From: Lagopus muta
Taxonomy: Eukaryota; Chordata; Aves; Galliformes; Phasianidae
Assembly: GCF_023343835.1 (NCBI RefSeq)
Contig: NC_064438.1
Location: 15,977,077-16,041,076 of the forward strand
Direction: 5' to 3'
DNA: 64,000 nt
Shown here: piece by piece, positions 38,201-52,500 of the stretch
Layout: each line of letters opens with the position of its first letter
Numbering within the stretch: position 1 is the first letter of the stretch
Position numbers and translations under genes: made by a program
Notes under the pieces: generated by a model
The model's input: the letters and a program-made list of their open reading frames with translations, nothing else
Told to the model about the DNA's origin: nothing
The model's database searches: none

Positions 38201-40013
38201 GCATTAGGGATCTAACTTCAAATTAGTAACATCACCTGTCTCCTTACACCTCATCTTTGCTTCTTCTGCAGTCTTACTAGGGAGAGCAATAGGAACACTA
38301 TGCAACTCTACAGCATGCCAGTATGGAAGGACAAAATCAAAGCAACTCGAAGGTCTAGGAGCCAGTCCAGCTATGCTAGCATAGCCTGACCTCAACATTT
38401 ACTTTTAGAAATGATCTCTCTCAATGCAAACTGTAAACATTTACCCAGGAGAGCTTCTTGACTAGGGTAGAGGATAGGATAGCAATAGGTAGAAGAACCA
38501 AAAAGAGAAACCACTGCATCACTGAGATGACTCCTACTCATCTCTTCTTGGATGTCTGAAGAGCATCTCCAATTTTGGTGGCAGAAAAAGGGAGAAATGG
38601 CATTTTCATTCAGAAAAAACATAACTACTAAAGGTACCTGGAGGTTCAAGATACGGGGTAAATGGGGCGCTGAGTTACATGGCTCAGCAGGCATGGTGGT
38701 GATGAGCTGACAGTAATTATATATAATATGAATATGACCACCTAAATGATGCTGCAGTGACATGGTTAGGTTTTTCATTGAATTATTCCCTCATTTAGCC
38801 TCCTCATAAAGCCTTCTAAAGGCTCAACATCAGTACTTTTGTTTAGTATCTGAAAGAAGACAAAGAAACAGACACAGCAACCTTAAGAGAAGCAAAGTTA
38901 AATAAAGACAGAAAAGGCACTTTTTCTACAGAAATAAGTCATTACCGTGCTTGGAGTACTACTGCAGCTTTATATAAGCAAACACTGTATAATTTTGAAG
39001 AAAAATAATTAATATATCTCCACTGCTATCACCAAGCTTCTCAGAGGGCCGAAGGGCTGAAGATTTAACCTCCCGGGCTCTAAGCATGCAAACTACAGCT
39101 GCCCCTCCACGAGGCCTAGCCAAGGAAGAGCATCCCCAAGAGAAACCAGAAAAGTTTTAATCGCTATTAAAAGCACACAAGTTTGCAGTTTTAAACACGT
39201 GAACTCGGAAAAGAGTCTGAGATTGCTCCTCTCATGTGGTTTCTGTAATGGCGTCTTCATTATAGTACAAAGGGAAGAAACTAATTCATTCAACATGCAT
39301 ATGGCCTTCAGTTACTTAATCAAAACATTTCTCTATGACTGTTTAAGTAGTTATATTGCACTGTTTTGACTAGAAGACGCGCCACTGGTTTCTCACATGT
39401 GGATTTTATTGCAAAATTCTGGTGCAGCTCTGGAAAAAAAGCTAATTCAAAGGATAGATGAGAACAGTGACTTGAAAAGAGGCCTGCATGTGTCCCACCA
39501 ACCTCCTCCTGCCCCACACACCCTTTTAATGCTTTTTTCCCCTCTATCTTAATGGGAGAGGAAACTTACAATGATTCAATATTTCACGTCTCGGTGAGAA
39601 ACAGTGCTATGAGAGTCATGTCACAGCAATACATCAGCTAAACAAAAGAAGGAAAAAAGAAAAAACAACCCAACCCTTCCTTCATTGAAAAACCACATTA
39701 CTGGCCTTTCACTGCCTGCAGCAAAACACTGTAGAAACGCTCATGTGCACAATCCTAAGCTTTAGCACTGCTGCAAACAAATGTGAATTAGTGAGTCCCA
39801 AAAACCCCAGCAATCCTGCCAGTGAGCACTGCTTTTCTGCACCAGCAGCTGCTTCTGTCTCCCACCAGAAGTGTAAATGCACCTTCCTGTACAAAGGGAG
39901 CTCCAGCTCCAGGAGCATCCATGCCACCAGATGTTCCACATGCACACAGGAGCCTACAAGGACATTATCTGCCAAAGCACATCCAACACAGGTCAGATAG
40001 AGAGGCGAAGTAC

Positions 40014-40180
40014 CAGGCTGCAGAGCTCAACCCCAGGGAGTGGGGGAGCCCTCATCCCTGGAGGTACCCAGAGATGAGTGGACACGGCACTCAGTGACAT
40101 GGCTCAGTGAGGGGATTTGGTAGTCAGGTTGATGGCTGGACTTGATGATCTTTTCCAGCCTAGATAATTCAATGATTTTA
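40014..40180 (+). mobile_element. CR1 3' fragment, plus orientation
   Basis: AGGCTGCAGAGCTCAACCCCAGGGAGTGGG...GACATGGCTCAGTGAGGGGATTTGGT...GGACTTGATGATCTTTTCCAGCCTAGATAATTCAATGATTTT fits the 3' end of a CR1 subfamily different from the 33.7 kb copy. Confidence 0.85.
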
Positions 40181-42569
40181 AGAAGCTAATGCTCAGGAAA
40201 CCTATCTCCTGAATATCAGATCACAAAGCTGCTAACACTGCAAAGTCACAGAACTCATCCAGCAGCTGAGCAGGTATAAGCGACTTGCTATAGCAATGAG
40301 ATCAACGCTCACAAGCAGACACATCTCAGGAGACAGCATAACTACGCCACAGACCCAACCTACCCAGGCTGACTGAGCCCAAAGCCCTTCACCAATACTC
40401 AGAACTCAAAGTGGGGTAGGGGACACACGGCCCCACCCCCCAAAAAACCCCCACCAAATAACGCTCACTTTTCAGTTGCTGTTCACTTGGAATTAGGGAA
40501 GCAAACCCAAGTCTTTGCACAGCCAGAAGATGACACTCCAAACAAACCACAAGAGATGTGCAGATATGCATCATGCTAACACAGGGCCCAGCTTCTGGGA
40601 ACAAAGAGAGAAAAAGGGATAAATATCCTCATCACCAAGCAATGTCAGGCCTGGTAAATCCATACACACACAGATACTAATAATAACCTGTTATTTCTGG
40701 AGAGAATTGGGGGGAAAAAATAGTTGCTGGGCTGCAAGAGAACAGATTTAACACATGGGATGCTATTCAGAAACCTGGAGAAGCAGAGTTCACTGCACAG
40801 TCAGAAACCTCAAGTTTCAACAAAAGCCAATTCCGTCTAGCTTACGCAGTCCTGCTTAAAGATGAATTTAGCATGATCTTAAGGAAAACTCTAAAAACAA
40901 ACAAAAAAAAACAACAAAAAAAGCCACAAGAACCATGCTTTCAGAAACTCAAATGCAAGCACTACAAAAACAATTCTTCTGCCTGGTACTTCAAATACAA
41001 GACATTCTGTAAGAGGAAATATTGCTCCCATGAATCTGCAAAGTGACTCTGAGGACTACAGACACATTCAGGAGTTCTGTGGTTGAAATAAAAAAAGAAA
41101 AAAAGGAAAAAAGCTCATTTATTTAGAAGACAATGTGAACAATGCTGAGATATTCAGACAAAAATGAAAGCTGCTGTTGGGAGGGGAGGGGAAATGCCCA
41201 CAATAGCTTTGGGAAGCACTGCCCAAAACCCTCAGGAAAGAAAGCAAAATGAAAACACACTTTCAGAAATCTGGGATGACCGGTGCTTAGAAGCAACACA
41301 AAAGCACTGCAGCAGTTGCATGATAGGACTGAAGGCTGAAAAAGACAATTGCTGTACTAGAGCTGTCTATTCTGGCTGCCCAGCATTTGCCCATTTCCAC
41401 CCGCCTGTAGGTTTTGGAGCCTCCTGGTACCCGACAAGGGGGCTTGGCAGCTCTGGGCACTGCCTGCTCCCTGCAATGCTCCCAGCCCCGTGCAGGACAA
41501 GCCACCCTGTCCCTCGAGGCTGTCTCTGCTTAGCACCGTGCTGGAGAGACAGCAAGCAGTGAATGGCTGATTGTCAGGGCAAGGAGGAGAGTCCAAGGCG
41601 ATACGGCAAACGCACGTGCAACGCCCCGAGTTCAGCTGGCAAACCCCTTCTCACAAGGCCACAGCTGCTTTTGCAACAGCTGGGAGAGAAAAACAAAGAG
41701 GAGCAAGCTGGTACTGCCTCAGCACGCTGCTGCTTGTGCAAGGGCAGGGCGTAGGGCTCCCAGCATCCCGTTACTCAACACTGCCAGCCTGCCAGGAGCT
41801 TGCTGTCGTAGTCATCTCCTGTTTTCACATACCTGCATGAGGCTGTATTCACAGCATCCCCATCCCCAGGTGTCCCTTTCTCTGCAGGAAGACAAGAAGC
41901 CAGGTGTGTGGGATACATGCAGGGCTGAGGAGAAGAGTGAACAAACTTCTCATCCTCCCATTACTTACCGAATTTTTGTATCTACTGAGTCCAACCACAG
42001 TCGTGACTTAATTCCAGCTCTCCTCCATAACTGAAAAGCCAGGAAAATGCAAGACCAAAGCTCCGTCACAAACAGAAAACAAGTTCCTGGGGACTGTGCC
42101 ATCCATACCATCTCAGATCCCACTGAGCGATCCAAGCAAGTGGCTTTGGTTTCATAAATCACCAGCACACCAAGCCCAAGCAACATAACCACTCCCCTCC
42201 CTTTGCCTTCAGCTGCAATAAGAGCCATTCTGTACCCCACAGACCTCAAAATAATTCCTATTCTTTAACAATTCAGCAATTCCTTTGAGAGCTATTTATG
42301 ATAAAGAAAAACCTTATCAGATGAGAGCAGCAAAACTCTGAAGCTGAGCGCTAGCATTCATCTCGAAGTGGCACCACTCAGACGTTATCAGGCAAGGAGC
42401 AAAACACAGCCAGAATGAGTCTTCATCTTAAATGAAAGCTGTATCTTTTTATCTGAGAAAAACAAACAACTTCACTACATAGAGACTGAGCCAGAGAGGG
42501 AAAAGGCAACAGAAATCCTTATGAATTGATAAAATACTCCACAGCCTGTTGCATTTCTAGCTTAGATAG

Positions 42570-42587
42570 AAAAACAAACAAACAAAC
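42570..42587 (+). repeat. (AAAC)n microsatellite
   Basis: Four AAAC-type units in tandem. Confidence 0.9.
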
Positions 42588-45500
42588 GTAGCAGAATATC
42601 CTTAGTGTTTGACTTCTCTCTAATTCTAGGACATGGTTTTTGGCAGTAAGCCTGGTTTGCACCTGAGGGTAATGCAAAAAGGAACATAAAAACCCAACCC
42701 GAATGACAACTGAAGAGCAGCCATCTGCGTGGGCTTTTCTTTCCAAACCAAACTCGGAGTGAAGAGGGTTTTCCAGAGAGCCAGCCAAGGAAAGAGAAAC
42801 TTAATAAAGAGACTCAGTGGGATCTGAATGGAGAGCTTGCTTCATGCAAATACCAGGGCGAAGGCTTTATTCTCCCTGCCTGCCACCAGCAGCCCTCCCA
42901 GACGTGCCTTTTCTTCCAGCAAAAGCTGCTGGAAAGAGTGCTCTGTTTGGAAAGCAGATGTGCAGAACAGACGTGGCTAGCTTTTGGGTCAAGTGCCTGC
43001 TGTGCTTTTCACTCCAGGTCACCAAAATGCTGCCCACACAACGGGTCACCTTGCTGCAAATACAAATGGGCTGCCTTCCTCACAGCCCAGGTCTTACCAC
43101 GGGAGTAACGTGTGCAGGGCATGTTGCAATCCTATAGCAGAGCAGACAAACCTGAGTCACCCCACAGGATGTAGCAATTTAGACAGCCACCAAACAACTG
43201 CTTTCAGAGAGGGCTACATGAGATCTTTTGCATGTGAAAGCAAATTCAAACACACTTAAATTTGTGCTGTCATGGTTACGGAGGGCTGGCTAACCACAGA
43301 CTGCTATGCACCCACGGAACAGACCCGCATGTCACAACTGCTCTAAACAGAGTTTGTAAAAGCTGTGATCTGAGCCTTGTGAAAGCCAGCTATGTCCTTC
43401 ACTGCACAGTAACCCAGATACAGCCTTCCCACTGCTGCAAGCACACATGCACACCTCCGGCTCCAAGTCTGCCCACATACATGGCTGCTCCTTGCCTGCC
43501 TGCCTGTAGATTACCGTACAAACGGAGCTCCTGGCCTGCTCAAAACTCATAAAATTCACAAAAAAAAATATAAGAGGAATTCAGGCTACAGTAAATTGAT
43601 CACCATCCTGCAGTGCTTACAGCTCCACACCCTCAGCAGGATCAGGAAACTCCCCCACAGTTGACAGGGAAAGGACCATTTAACCCAGCAGAGACAAGGA
43701 TGAGGGCGGCCAGAGATTCAGAAGATACAGGGTTGGTTTTTTTTTTGCTCTTCCCATTCAGGTGGGCTGTGACACATTTCCTGACAGCATAATTAGGCTG
43801 TTCAGTCTCTATCCAGCTCCTTCTAGAGCAGCTCCACTACTGTCTCTGGAGACAGCGTATCACTTCAGATGGAATCACTTCAGATGTATCCCTGGCCCAA
43901 CCTGGTACGGCTGTCTTCACCTTATCTTATCCAGCAGATTACAATATATGCCCACATACTTCAAGCATGGAGCAACAGCATCAGCAAAAATTCACTGATA
44001 GGAGAAATATTTTCCTAACAGAGTACTCGAAGCAGGAGGTGGACATCTCCTCCAAGCACTCAGCAACTGGAATGAAACATTCTGAGCTTTCTCCTAAGGC
44101 TCAAAAGGAGAGCTGACCCAGGGATGCCCCGAGATTCTTGTTCATTTTATAACAAGCCGACGGTAAAAGAAAATTGAGCTGAATATTCACGTGCCTAAGG
44201 CCATTTAAAGTGGAGACTTACTTTCCTAATGTAGAAGGTTTTCCCCAGCCTTCTGAGGGCAGGAGACAGAAAGAAAAAGAAATGCTTTTCAGTGAAAGCA
44301 CCAGTAAGACAGGAGTTCCCCCAAAGTAATTAGCAGTACGAGAGGAAAAACTAACATCAACTTTCCCTGAGGGAAAGCTTCACATTTATGAAATCTATAT
44401 ATCCAAAGGTCACTGAAGTTCACAGAATCCACTGCTATATTAGATCGTTGTAAATTGCAGCAGCTTTTCCAGACCTCAGAGAAAACTATCCCCAGGACCA
44501 TTTCTTTCCTTCATTTGGCTTTTCGGTTAAGCACAGGAACTAAACAGAACAGGAAACTATAGGCACAGCCACCGTGTCTACAAGAGGCTGTTTCCATGCA
44601 TTGGGGGCATGGGGCCGAGCACTGCAGCAGCACCAGGGCCCAAATGGACACACACGCACCCTTCTTCATCAGGCAACACATCCTGCATCTCATGCCAATG
44701 GACAACTTGAAAATAGGTTTGCAGTGAGCAAGTCCGCAGGGAACCAGAGAGAACTGAGTAACTAACACAACCCTAATTTGCCAACTGATACAGATGGCTT
44801 TCAACAGGAAGGTGATAACATGTCTTAGGAAAACATAAGCCCTCCCAGAGAGAAAAGGGTCATTTTGGCACTGAATTTTTCCAAACGTTCTCAGAAAACT
44901 CAGCAGGAAATGGAAGAATGGAAATGTTCTCTCTCTGCATAAATTCTTATATCAGGTTAGATTAGATTTATGCCCCCAGGAAGGATTACTGCTCTAGGCA
45001 GTTAGTGGATGCTCCTACTTCAGTTCTCATGGTGCCTTTCTCCCAGTGACTGAAGCACCACTAAGAAGTTTCATCCCTAATTCCCCCATAAAGACACAGC
45101 TCTGTTACCTGCAGGCCACACTGCTCAGCAGACCAGAGAAGCAGCAAAATATATCCAACTCTGACCAAATACATTCCAGTGCTATTTCCCCTCTTTCTTC
45201 TGCATTCTAAACATGCAGAAGCAAATTGAAACTCAGACATTTCTCTCTGTTTTCCTAATGGAACTTCAGCAAGCCTGCTGTGCAATTGTCTGCAAGGGGC
45301 TATGGAAAACAAAAAAGGGCAAAGCAAACCACAGGGGTTAACCTGCAGGGCAACGACTTCAGCAGAAGCAGCCAAAAACAAATCATTTGTAGCACACACA
45401 TGAAGCCAAGGCTTATTTGTCAGAGTAGGAAGTATCAAAGGCTTTGAACAGAGCCATCCACCTCCTGTGTCATCCGCAGCAGTCCCGTGTTTGCAGCATT

Positions 45501-46503
45501 ACAGCTGTGACTGTAATGACAAAGCCTCTGCAAAAGGAGTGGTACAAACATCAGGGAAGATGGAAGAATAAAAGGTGACTGCATCTCTGAAAGGCAGTTT
45601 TTCACGTGACAAGCCTGGAATGGTTACGGGCAGTTGGTGAAAGAAATGAGACACATGAAGACATTTGTCCTGGAGCAGCAGCTGGGCAGGAGGGAAAGGG
45701 ACAGCTGCAGCACTGCCTCAGGAAACTCCCCCACAGGACTCTATTCACTCCAGTGCCTGACAGAGGTACTGAAACACAGTAGTGATGAAGCCCATCCGTA
45801 TTAGGACAAAGTTTGACTCTCGGCGTGCCTGCAGTGGCTCCTACCACAAGCACACCCTGCTTTGTCTCTGGTGACCGATGCTGTTTATCAACTAGCTTCT
45901 TCTGAGCTGACAGAAGACACCTTCCTGTGGGCAGACATCACATCTAAAATGTTCCAGGAAAGCAAAAGCCCATCCATTCACTGTCACTTCACTTCTGTGG
46001 CAGACAGTTAGAGAAAAGCCTACAACTATGTACGTAACCAAACCCCAGCTACCAAACTTGCCTGGCATGTGAGCTTGCCAGCCCCTATCCCCATCCACTA
46101 CCTGCTCAGCAACTCAACTGCACATCTCAGCAATCTCAACTGAAATTAACCATCCTTATGCTCTCAAAACAGCATCTCAAGCTATTTTTTTCATATCAGC
46201 ATTTAGTTTTATCACTCACTAATACCACATTTCCTCTCTCCTCCCCACCCTTCCCCGTGTATTCAGTGGAATTGCTTCTTCTGCAAATCACACTGCAATT
46301 GCTGAACCTTTGCTGATTAGATGGGGAAAGCCGTCTGAAAACAAACCAAATGGCAGTAAACAGACTCCTATGCAGTAAGATGAAATACTGGATAATGCAT
46401 GCAACAGCCCTAACAAAAGAACAGTCAGTCTCCAGATTTGCATCAGAATCTCATCAAGCTCAGCAGATAGCATCTGCAATTACAATAACCTGTGACATCC
46501 TGC

Positions 46504-46559
46504 AAAAAAAAAAAAGAAGAAAGAAAAAAAAAGGAAAAAAAAAAGGAAGAGGGGAGAGG
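46504..46559 (+). repeat. Pure purine A/G tract, 56 bases
   Basis: No pyrimidine across 56 bases; A-rich at the 5' side, G-rich toward the 3' side. Confidence 0.95.
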
Positions 46560-49500
46560 TAAGGTCGAAAGTACTTTGGTAAATCAAGTTTCCATCTGTT
46601 TTCTCAGCATTTCAGGCCCTTTTGAATCCTGGGCACACTTTCTTCCTCATCCCAAAGTTAGGTTTGTTTATTGTTACTTCCTAGTTTAAGCATCACTTCT
46701 ACAAAGCTGGAAGGTTATTCTGTCTTGTCCCATGCACCATTGCTGTCTGGCCCAACAAGAAGCCAGACTAGCCCACGTGCCTCCATCTACCCTCAGAAAA
46801 GGATGCAAGGATGAGAAGTGCCCCAGGCAGCACATGCCTCCTAGAACCAAGCTGCTGAAGGACAAGGACAGCAAACTGTTCCCTACATGGGCACTACGGG
46901 AGGCAAAATCCCATTACAGGAAATCCACTTTGATATTTCAGGTGTGGAAGAATATGAATTTTGCTTTTTGTCACTAGCAGTCTGGGGCACAGATTCAGCA
47001 TCACTTCCTATAGATGCACCTCAGGCAGCCTGCTAGCAAACAGAGGCCATGCTTTCTTTTGCTGTTGCCATTTCTTTAGGTTCCTGCCTTTAAATAGAGA
47101 TCCTCTAAGCTATAACTTTAAGAAATAGAAAGTAAACCTAGAAGGCTAGCACAGGAAGTGCACAACTGCCTCTGTCACCAGCTCAGAAGCAGAGAGCGTG
47201 TCTTACTGCAGGGTGCGAGTAGTCCCAGTAAATACCAGGAATGAGATGGAAGCAGCTCCACCCTAACTCCTACTCCTCCAGTGCATTGCTGCACCACCCA
47301 GACAAGCCTGGATGAACCAGGTTTTCAAGAAAGATTGGCTCCCATAATTAATCCACTTATTTTTTAAGGGAGCAAGAAAGCTTCATGCATAGAGTTAAGG
47401 ATTATGTCCTCCCATGGCCAATTTACCACTCCTCAGACCTCCCTGAATGACCACAAACAGCAATATATTCCACCTGGGTCCCCACAGCTGCACACATGCC
47501 TCTGGCTAGCTGGGACCCAATTACAGTTACTGAAAAGCAGCCCATGAAACAGCCCTCATGGCAATGCAGTAATTGAAATCAAGGTGCAAGCAGACCTGCT
47601 GCTCACATACAGCCGGTGATTACTGACAGCATCTCGGCAATTAAAACCAACTCAAGCAACTCACATTGCCAAACAGTTTCAGAGACTGCATATGAGATTT
47701 TTCAATTGAAGCAATAAAAACACAATAGCTCAAAGAAGATGCACTGGGTAGCACTGGGCACAACTCCACTGCTTCTGACAGCAATCAGTGGCCAAGCAGA
47801 TTAATAATTATCCAGGAAGGAATAAGCTGCTACAAGCTGTGCTGGCTGTAAGTACAGACATGTTAAGAAAACAGGAGCAGATTTGCTCATGTTGGGATAT
47901 CAAGATGAAAGGCTGTCCACTCAGCGGCAATGGCATGTTTTCTAACAAGGTTGTCAGCAAAGCTCCTAAAGCAGTAACAGCAAACAGGTTGGATTTGGGA
48001 GAAATTCATAAAAGCATGAAAGGATTTAAAAAAAAAAAAAAGAACAAAAGTCAATGCAGGTGGTCCTGCACAGGGCCAGACCCCACTGCTGGAAGAGTGC
48101 ACATCCTCAGCACACCTTCATGCTTCTGACACCAAATACCAATCCTACAAGAGTTGCACCCACGGTCACTTACAGGAAGAGTGGTGAGCACTGCAAATGT
48201 ACCTGTTCAGAGCACTGACTTCTCCAAGGATGCTGACTGTGAGCCAGAGCACGATCCTCACTGGCATGTGGGAGCTGGCAAATCCTGTGAATGTCAGAGA
48301 GTGTTAATTAGTGACAATAATAAGACATGACTGGTGAAAGGAAAGGAAACAAAGTCAAGCTCAGGAGAAAGTGATGGATGCTGGATCTCTGCATTGAACA
48401 TATTCCAGCCTAGTTCTTGCCCACAGCTGAGGTACAGGACACAAGGAGCTTAAAGGACTTAACCAGAACCACAGAAGGAAGATGAAGTAAAAGGCGAGAC
48501 TATATGTCCCAAGGCAAGACTGCCTGCCCAGCAAAGCTTCCTCAGCAGGCAGTGCACTGAAGTTAAGGTCTAAGCAGGGGAGCCAACAAGACTGATACGT
48601 TGAAAGAGTGGCTACTGCTAAACTCTCCCTGCTCCTTTCTGAGATCCTGTTGAAGATCTGCAGTACAGCACTTCTGCAATTCCTTCTGCTTTGTAAAGCA
48701 GATGAATTCCATCTAATATCAGAGACACACTGCTTCTGCTTTACTCTTATTTTTCAACACGATGGTTTCATGATACAAATGGTTTGACAACTACCAGTTG
48801 TCTTACACAGCCTTTGTACCTGAGTCACACAAGACATCTAGCAGCACTGAGCAAAAGCAGTGACAGAAATCCACTCCACTGGCTGTGGAAACACCCAGCT
48901 GTATGTATTCAAAGTCCCCGCTGCACGCCAAAGAAGAGACTTTAGAAAAATAGATGCTTTACAGGAAATGTTTCTAAGCAGCCACAAAGAGACATTTGTC
49001 TGGCCAGAAGGCTGCAGCAGAGGTCACCATGTAGAGTAACAGAGAAACATTTTTTGTTTTACTCTTTCCTGTTCTGAGGTAATTGTCTGGGGACAGCAAT
49101 GAGTGTGATGGCTGAACAACCATCCCGAAGCACCTTTTACCTGAGAGCAGATTAGAAGGTGGGGAAAGTAAGAAAACAGGAGCAGCAAAGCCACACAGGG
49201 AAAGCGAGGTTGGGACAAGAACTGTGAGCAGCTCTTTGGTCAGAGCACCAAAGCAGCAAGGGGGATGTACTGAGGCTCTAGCAACTGGATCAGCTCAAGG
49301 ACATCTCACATATTTCCTGCCAACTGAAGGACCTCACTACAACTGCGAGAAAACCTACTTGTGCAGCTCATCAGTTTACCTTGGACTGAGAAGAAGAGAC
49401 TGACTTGTTTTCCCTTGTCTCTGCGAGTGACTCACGGATGTCAACCACAATATTATTTTTTTAAATCGAGAAAAAACGTAACCCATTCAACCCCCCTTTC

Positions 49501-52500
49501 TCTCCTTTCCCATTACAGAAGGACTGAAAGCATTTATAAGCATGAAAACAATGCTGAAGACCACAAGACACAGATGTTGAACTCAAGCCTCAAGCACAAA
49601 TTTTCCATTACTGTTTATAATGCTCTCCCTGTCGCTTTACATTATCCCTCTAATAAGAACATAAGTTATTTATTCACGTTATATACCTCCAGGAGGGTCT
49701 TTGTTGTGTTTCTTTTGAAGTCACTAAGTGAACACCGTTCTGCAGTGGAACATAAAATCTCTACAAAGACAGAAATAATACAACACAAACCCAATCTGGC
49801 CAATAATCTTCAGCGACAGCTTATTTATACAATACAGAAATGCAGTTTTCCCCCAGCAAGGAAATTCCTGCCTTGGCTTCACATGGCTTACATCTGAAAG
49901 GAGCTGCATTAGCTTCATAGGGCTTTATCTGTGTCGGCACCAATTCGTTCCTGCACCAGAGCTCAGCCTGCTGCTAAGGAAAGCATCCAGCACTCCTGTG
50001 GAGGCAACCATTTCTCCTTTCCTCTTTCTCCATCCTGCTCCTCTAACAACTTTCTGGATGCAATTGCTACTATTGGATAAAATTACAGGAACACTACTGG
50101 TAAAATTCAAACCCGTCTCCTACTGGTACTGTTGAACAAGACAAACAGAGATGGTTGCAGCTTCACTAAGTGCTGCTGCCTGCTGGATTTAATAAAACCC
50201 ACATGCAGGTGACACGGCCTGCCATCCCAAAGCAAGCCCAACTCTCAGACAAAGCATTTTGTCCCACAGCAGGCAGAAACACTAACAACACTGCACGGTG
50301 CCAAGGACTCAACCATGTGCTGCATCCATACTGCAAGGCAGTCAAATTACAAAGCACAGGGGTAGAGGACCACCAAGCAATGCTGAGTGACCTACAAAGG
50401 GAGAAAATAAGGAATGAAGGAATTGCAAGCAAAGCAATAAGGCAGAGAAACAGCATGGCTTTGCACAAAGGGTGGGCAGCAGCTGGTCTCTGCCACTTGA
50501 TAGGCATTGGTGATCCTGGTACACCTTTTCCAACCTAGATGAAGGCAGCTCTGGCTAAGAAAGCAGGCAATGGGGCAGTGAGAGGACCCAGTGGCTCCCA
50601 CTGGTCTGCCAATCCCCAGGACTGACCACACAGCTTTGCTAATTTCCCTGTAAAGAGCACTCACTATTAAAGAGGCCTCACTTTTAAGACTAAATGGGGG
50701 TATGGGGTGTTTCCTGTCAGCACTGAGAAATCAAGAAGTTTTGTTTAAGAGGCTCATGGTAATTTTCTTCTCCTCTCCTACGGACTGCCGGTGATGATCT
50801 TACAACACCAGAATCTTTAAGCTCAAGCAAACAGCTCTGGACTTACCACAGATTACAGCAAGACTTAGTTTCTATGTGGTTTTTAACAGGAATGATGTGC
50901 AATCGCCTCCAATACAAGCACGTATGACTAACTCCTAGGGTATGGAAACACACCAAGAGAGATATCAAAAGTATTCAGGCTCCACAGCCCTCGGAACTTG
51001 AAAAGTCATCATCAGGGCAGCAATGTACTAGCAGTGAGCACCTAACATGACAGCTCTTCAGCCTGAGACGGGTCAGATAAATGTTTATAACAAGGCAAGC
51101 ATGAAAATAAACCTACCCCTAGGCCTATGGCCAGAGAACAGGATGGCAGAATTTGTCCTGTTTCCTCCCAGAGAGGGGCTCTGCAGTGTATTTAAGCAGA
51201 GAAATACTCTGCTTGATACATTTGACAGAAATGTTTTATTTAAGAACTGAGCTTAACATCTTTCTGGGGGGAGAACTCCCCTGGGTTAATCGGGAAGCTG
51301 AACATTTTCAGCTGTTACTCTGCTGTCTCGCACCTCAAAGGAATCTACCAACTTCAAAGCCTCTCAGAAACGTTAACACACATTGCAGTCCTTACCCCTC
51401 CTTTGCAAGGAGAGAAATTGAGGTAGAAGCAGCTCAAACAAGTCCACAGTGAAATCAGCACCCAGCCTCCCTGCAAGATATGGCTGCACTCAGTAGGCGG
51501 TGCTCACTCCCACTGATGCTATCCCATCCCACAGGACCTCCAACTCTTCCAGAACAGCCTTTTCCATCTTCCAAAACCTCACAGAATTTATCAAGGTACC
51601 CTGAAGCATGCTTTCTTTCCCCACCACTCCCATGAAACTGAAAAAGCAGACCTTCCTTCATACACAGCAACTGTTCATGGTGGAGACAGGAGGGCCCAGC
51701 ACTCAGGTTCCCCCTCACACCTTTGGGGCGCAAATAACACAATTTCACTGTTCCAAAACACACAGCCCAGCCTTTTCCCTCCTTCTCGTCTCAGTTATCT
51801 ACTTCACACTTGTGAATCAAATGAACCACGGTTGCTGCCAACCAGAAATCATTCCAGAAAGAAGAAAATAAAGGGAAAGGATACCGATTCCTGGCAGGAG
51901 CAATTTGCCATCAGCTAAGCTGATAGGAAGCACAGTCAGGGAAAGATGGCACAGTGGTACAACTGGAAATGTAGGTGAGGCTCTCAAGCTATGGCACAGC
52001 TCTGGGAAGAAGTAACCCCTCTTCACGTGCATCTCTGCACAGGGTAAGTCACTCAAAACCACTTTAACAGCTCCATTCACTGCTGAACATGGCCCGGCCA
52101 CTCACTTTTCTGCAAACCCACTGGAAACAGCCTGGTGATGTCTGTAGATAGGGCTGATGTGTCCTAACAGTCACACACACTGCAGCTGTGTAAATCCTGT
52201 GGCTTAACGAAGAACAGCAGGACATATGGGTGGGTATTTTCTTTTGCTGTGCATTTGCCATAGCTGAAGGGTGTTCTCAAAAGGTTTTCAGGAAAAGAGC
52301 AAGGCCAGACACCAGACATATGCCAGTGATCTAGCAAAAGCTCTTAAGGAAAGCAGACAGCAGCATGCTGATAATAAATACATACAGGTCTTTGCAGTTA
52401 TCAAAGTTCAAAAACATCCAGATGTTTTCAGGGCTGTCACAGCCCCAAGTGCCAGGCTCATGCCTCCAATGCCCCCCAGCCCACTCTTCCTCTAGCTGGG

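Noticed and set aside
49361-49897. 178-codon plus-strand frame
   Set aside because: AT-rich, no motif, no promoter or splice context.
50495-50540. CR1-like 3' end (GGTGATCC...TTTTCCAACCTAGATG)
   Set aside because: Too short and diverged; the terminal ATTCTATG-type repeat is missing.
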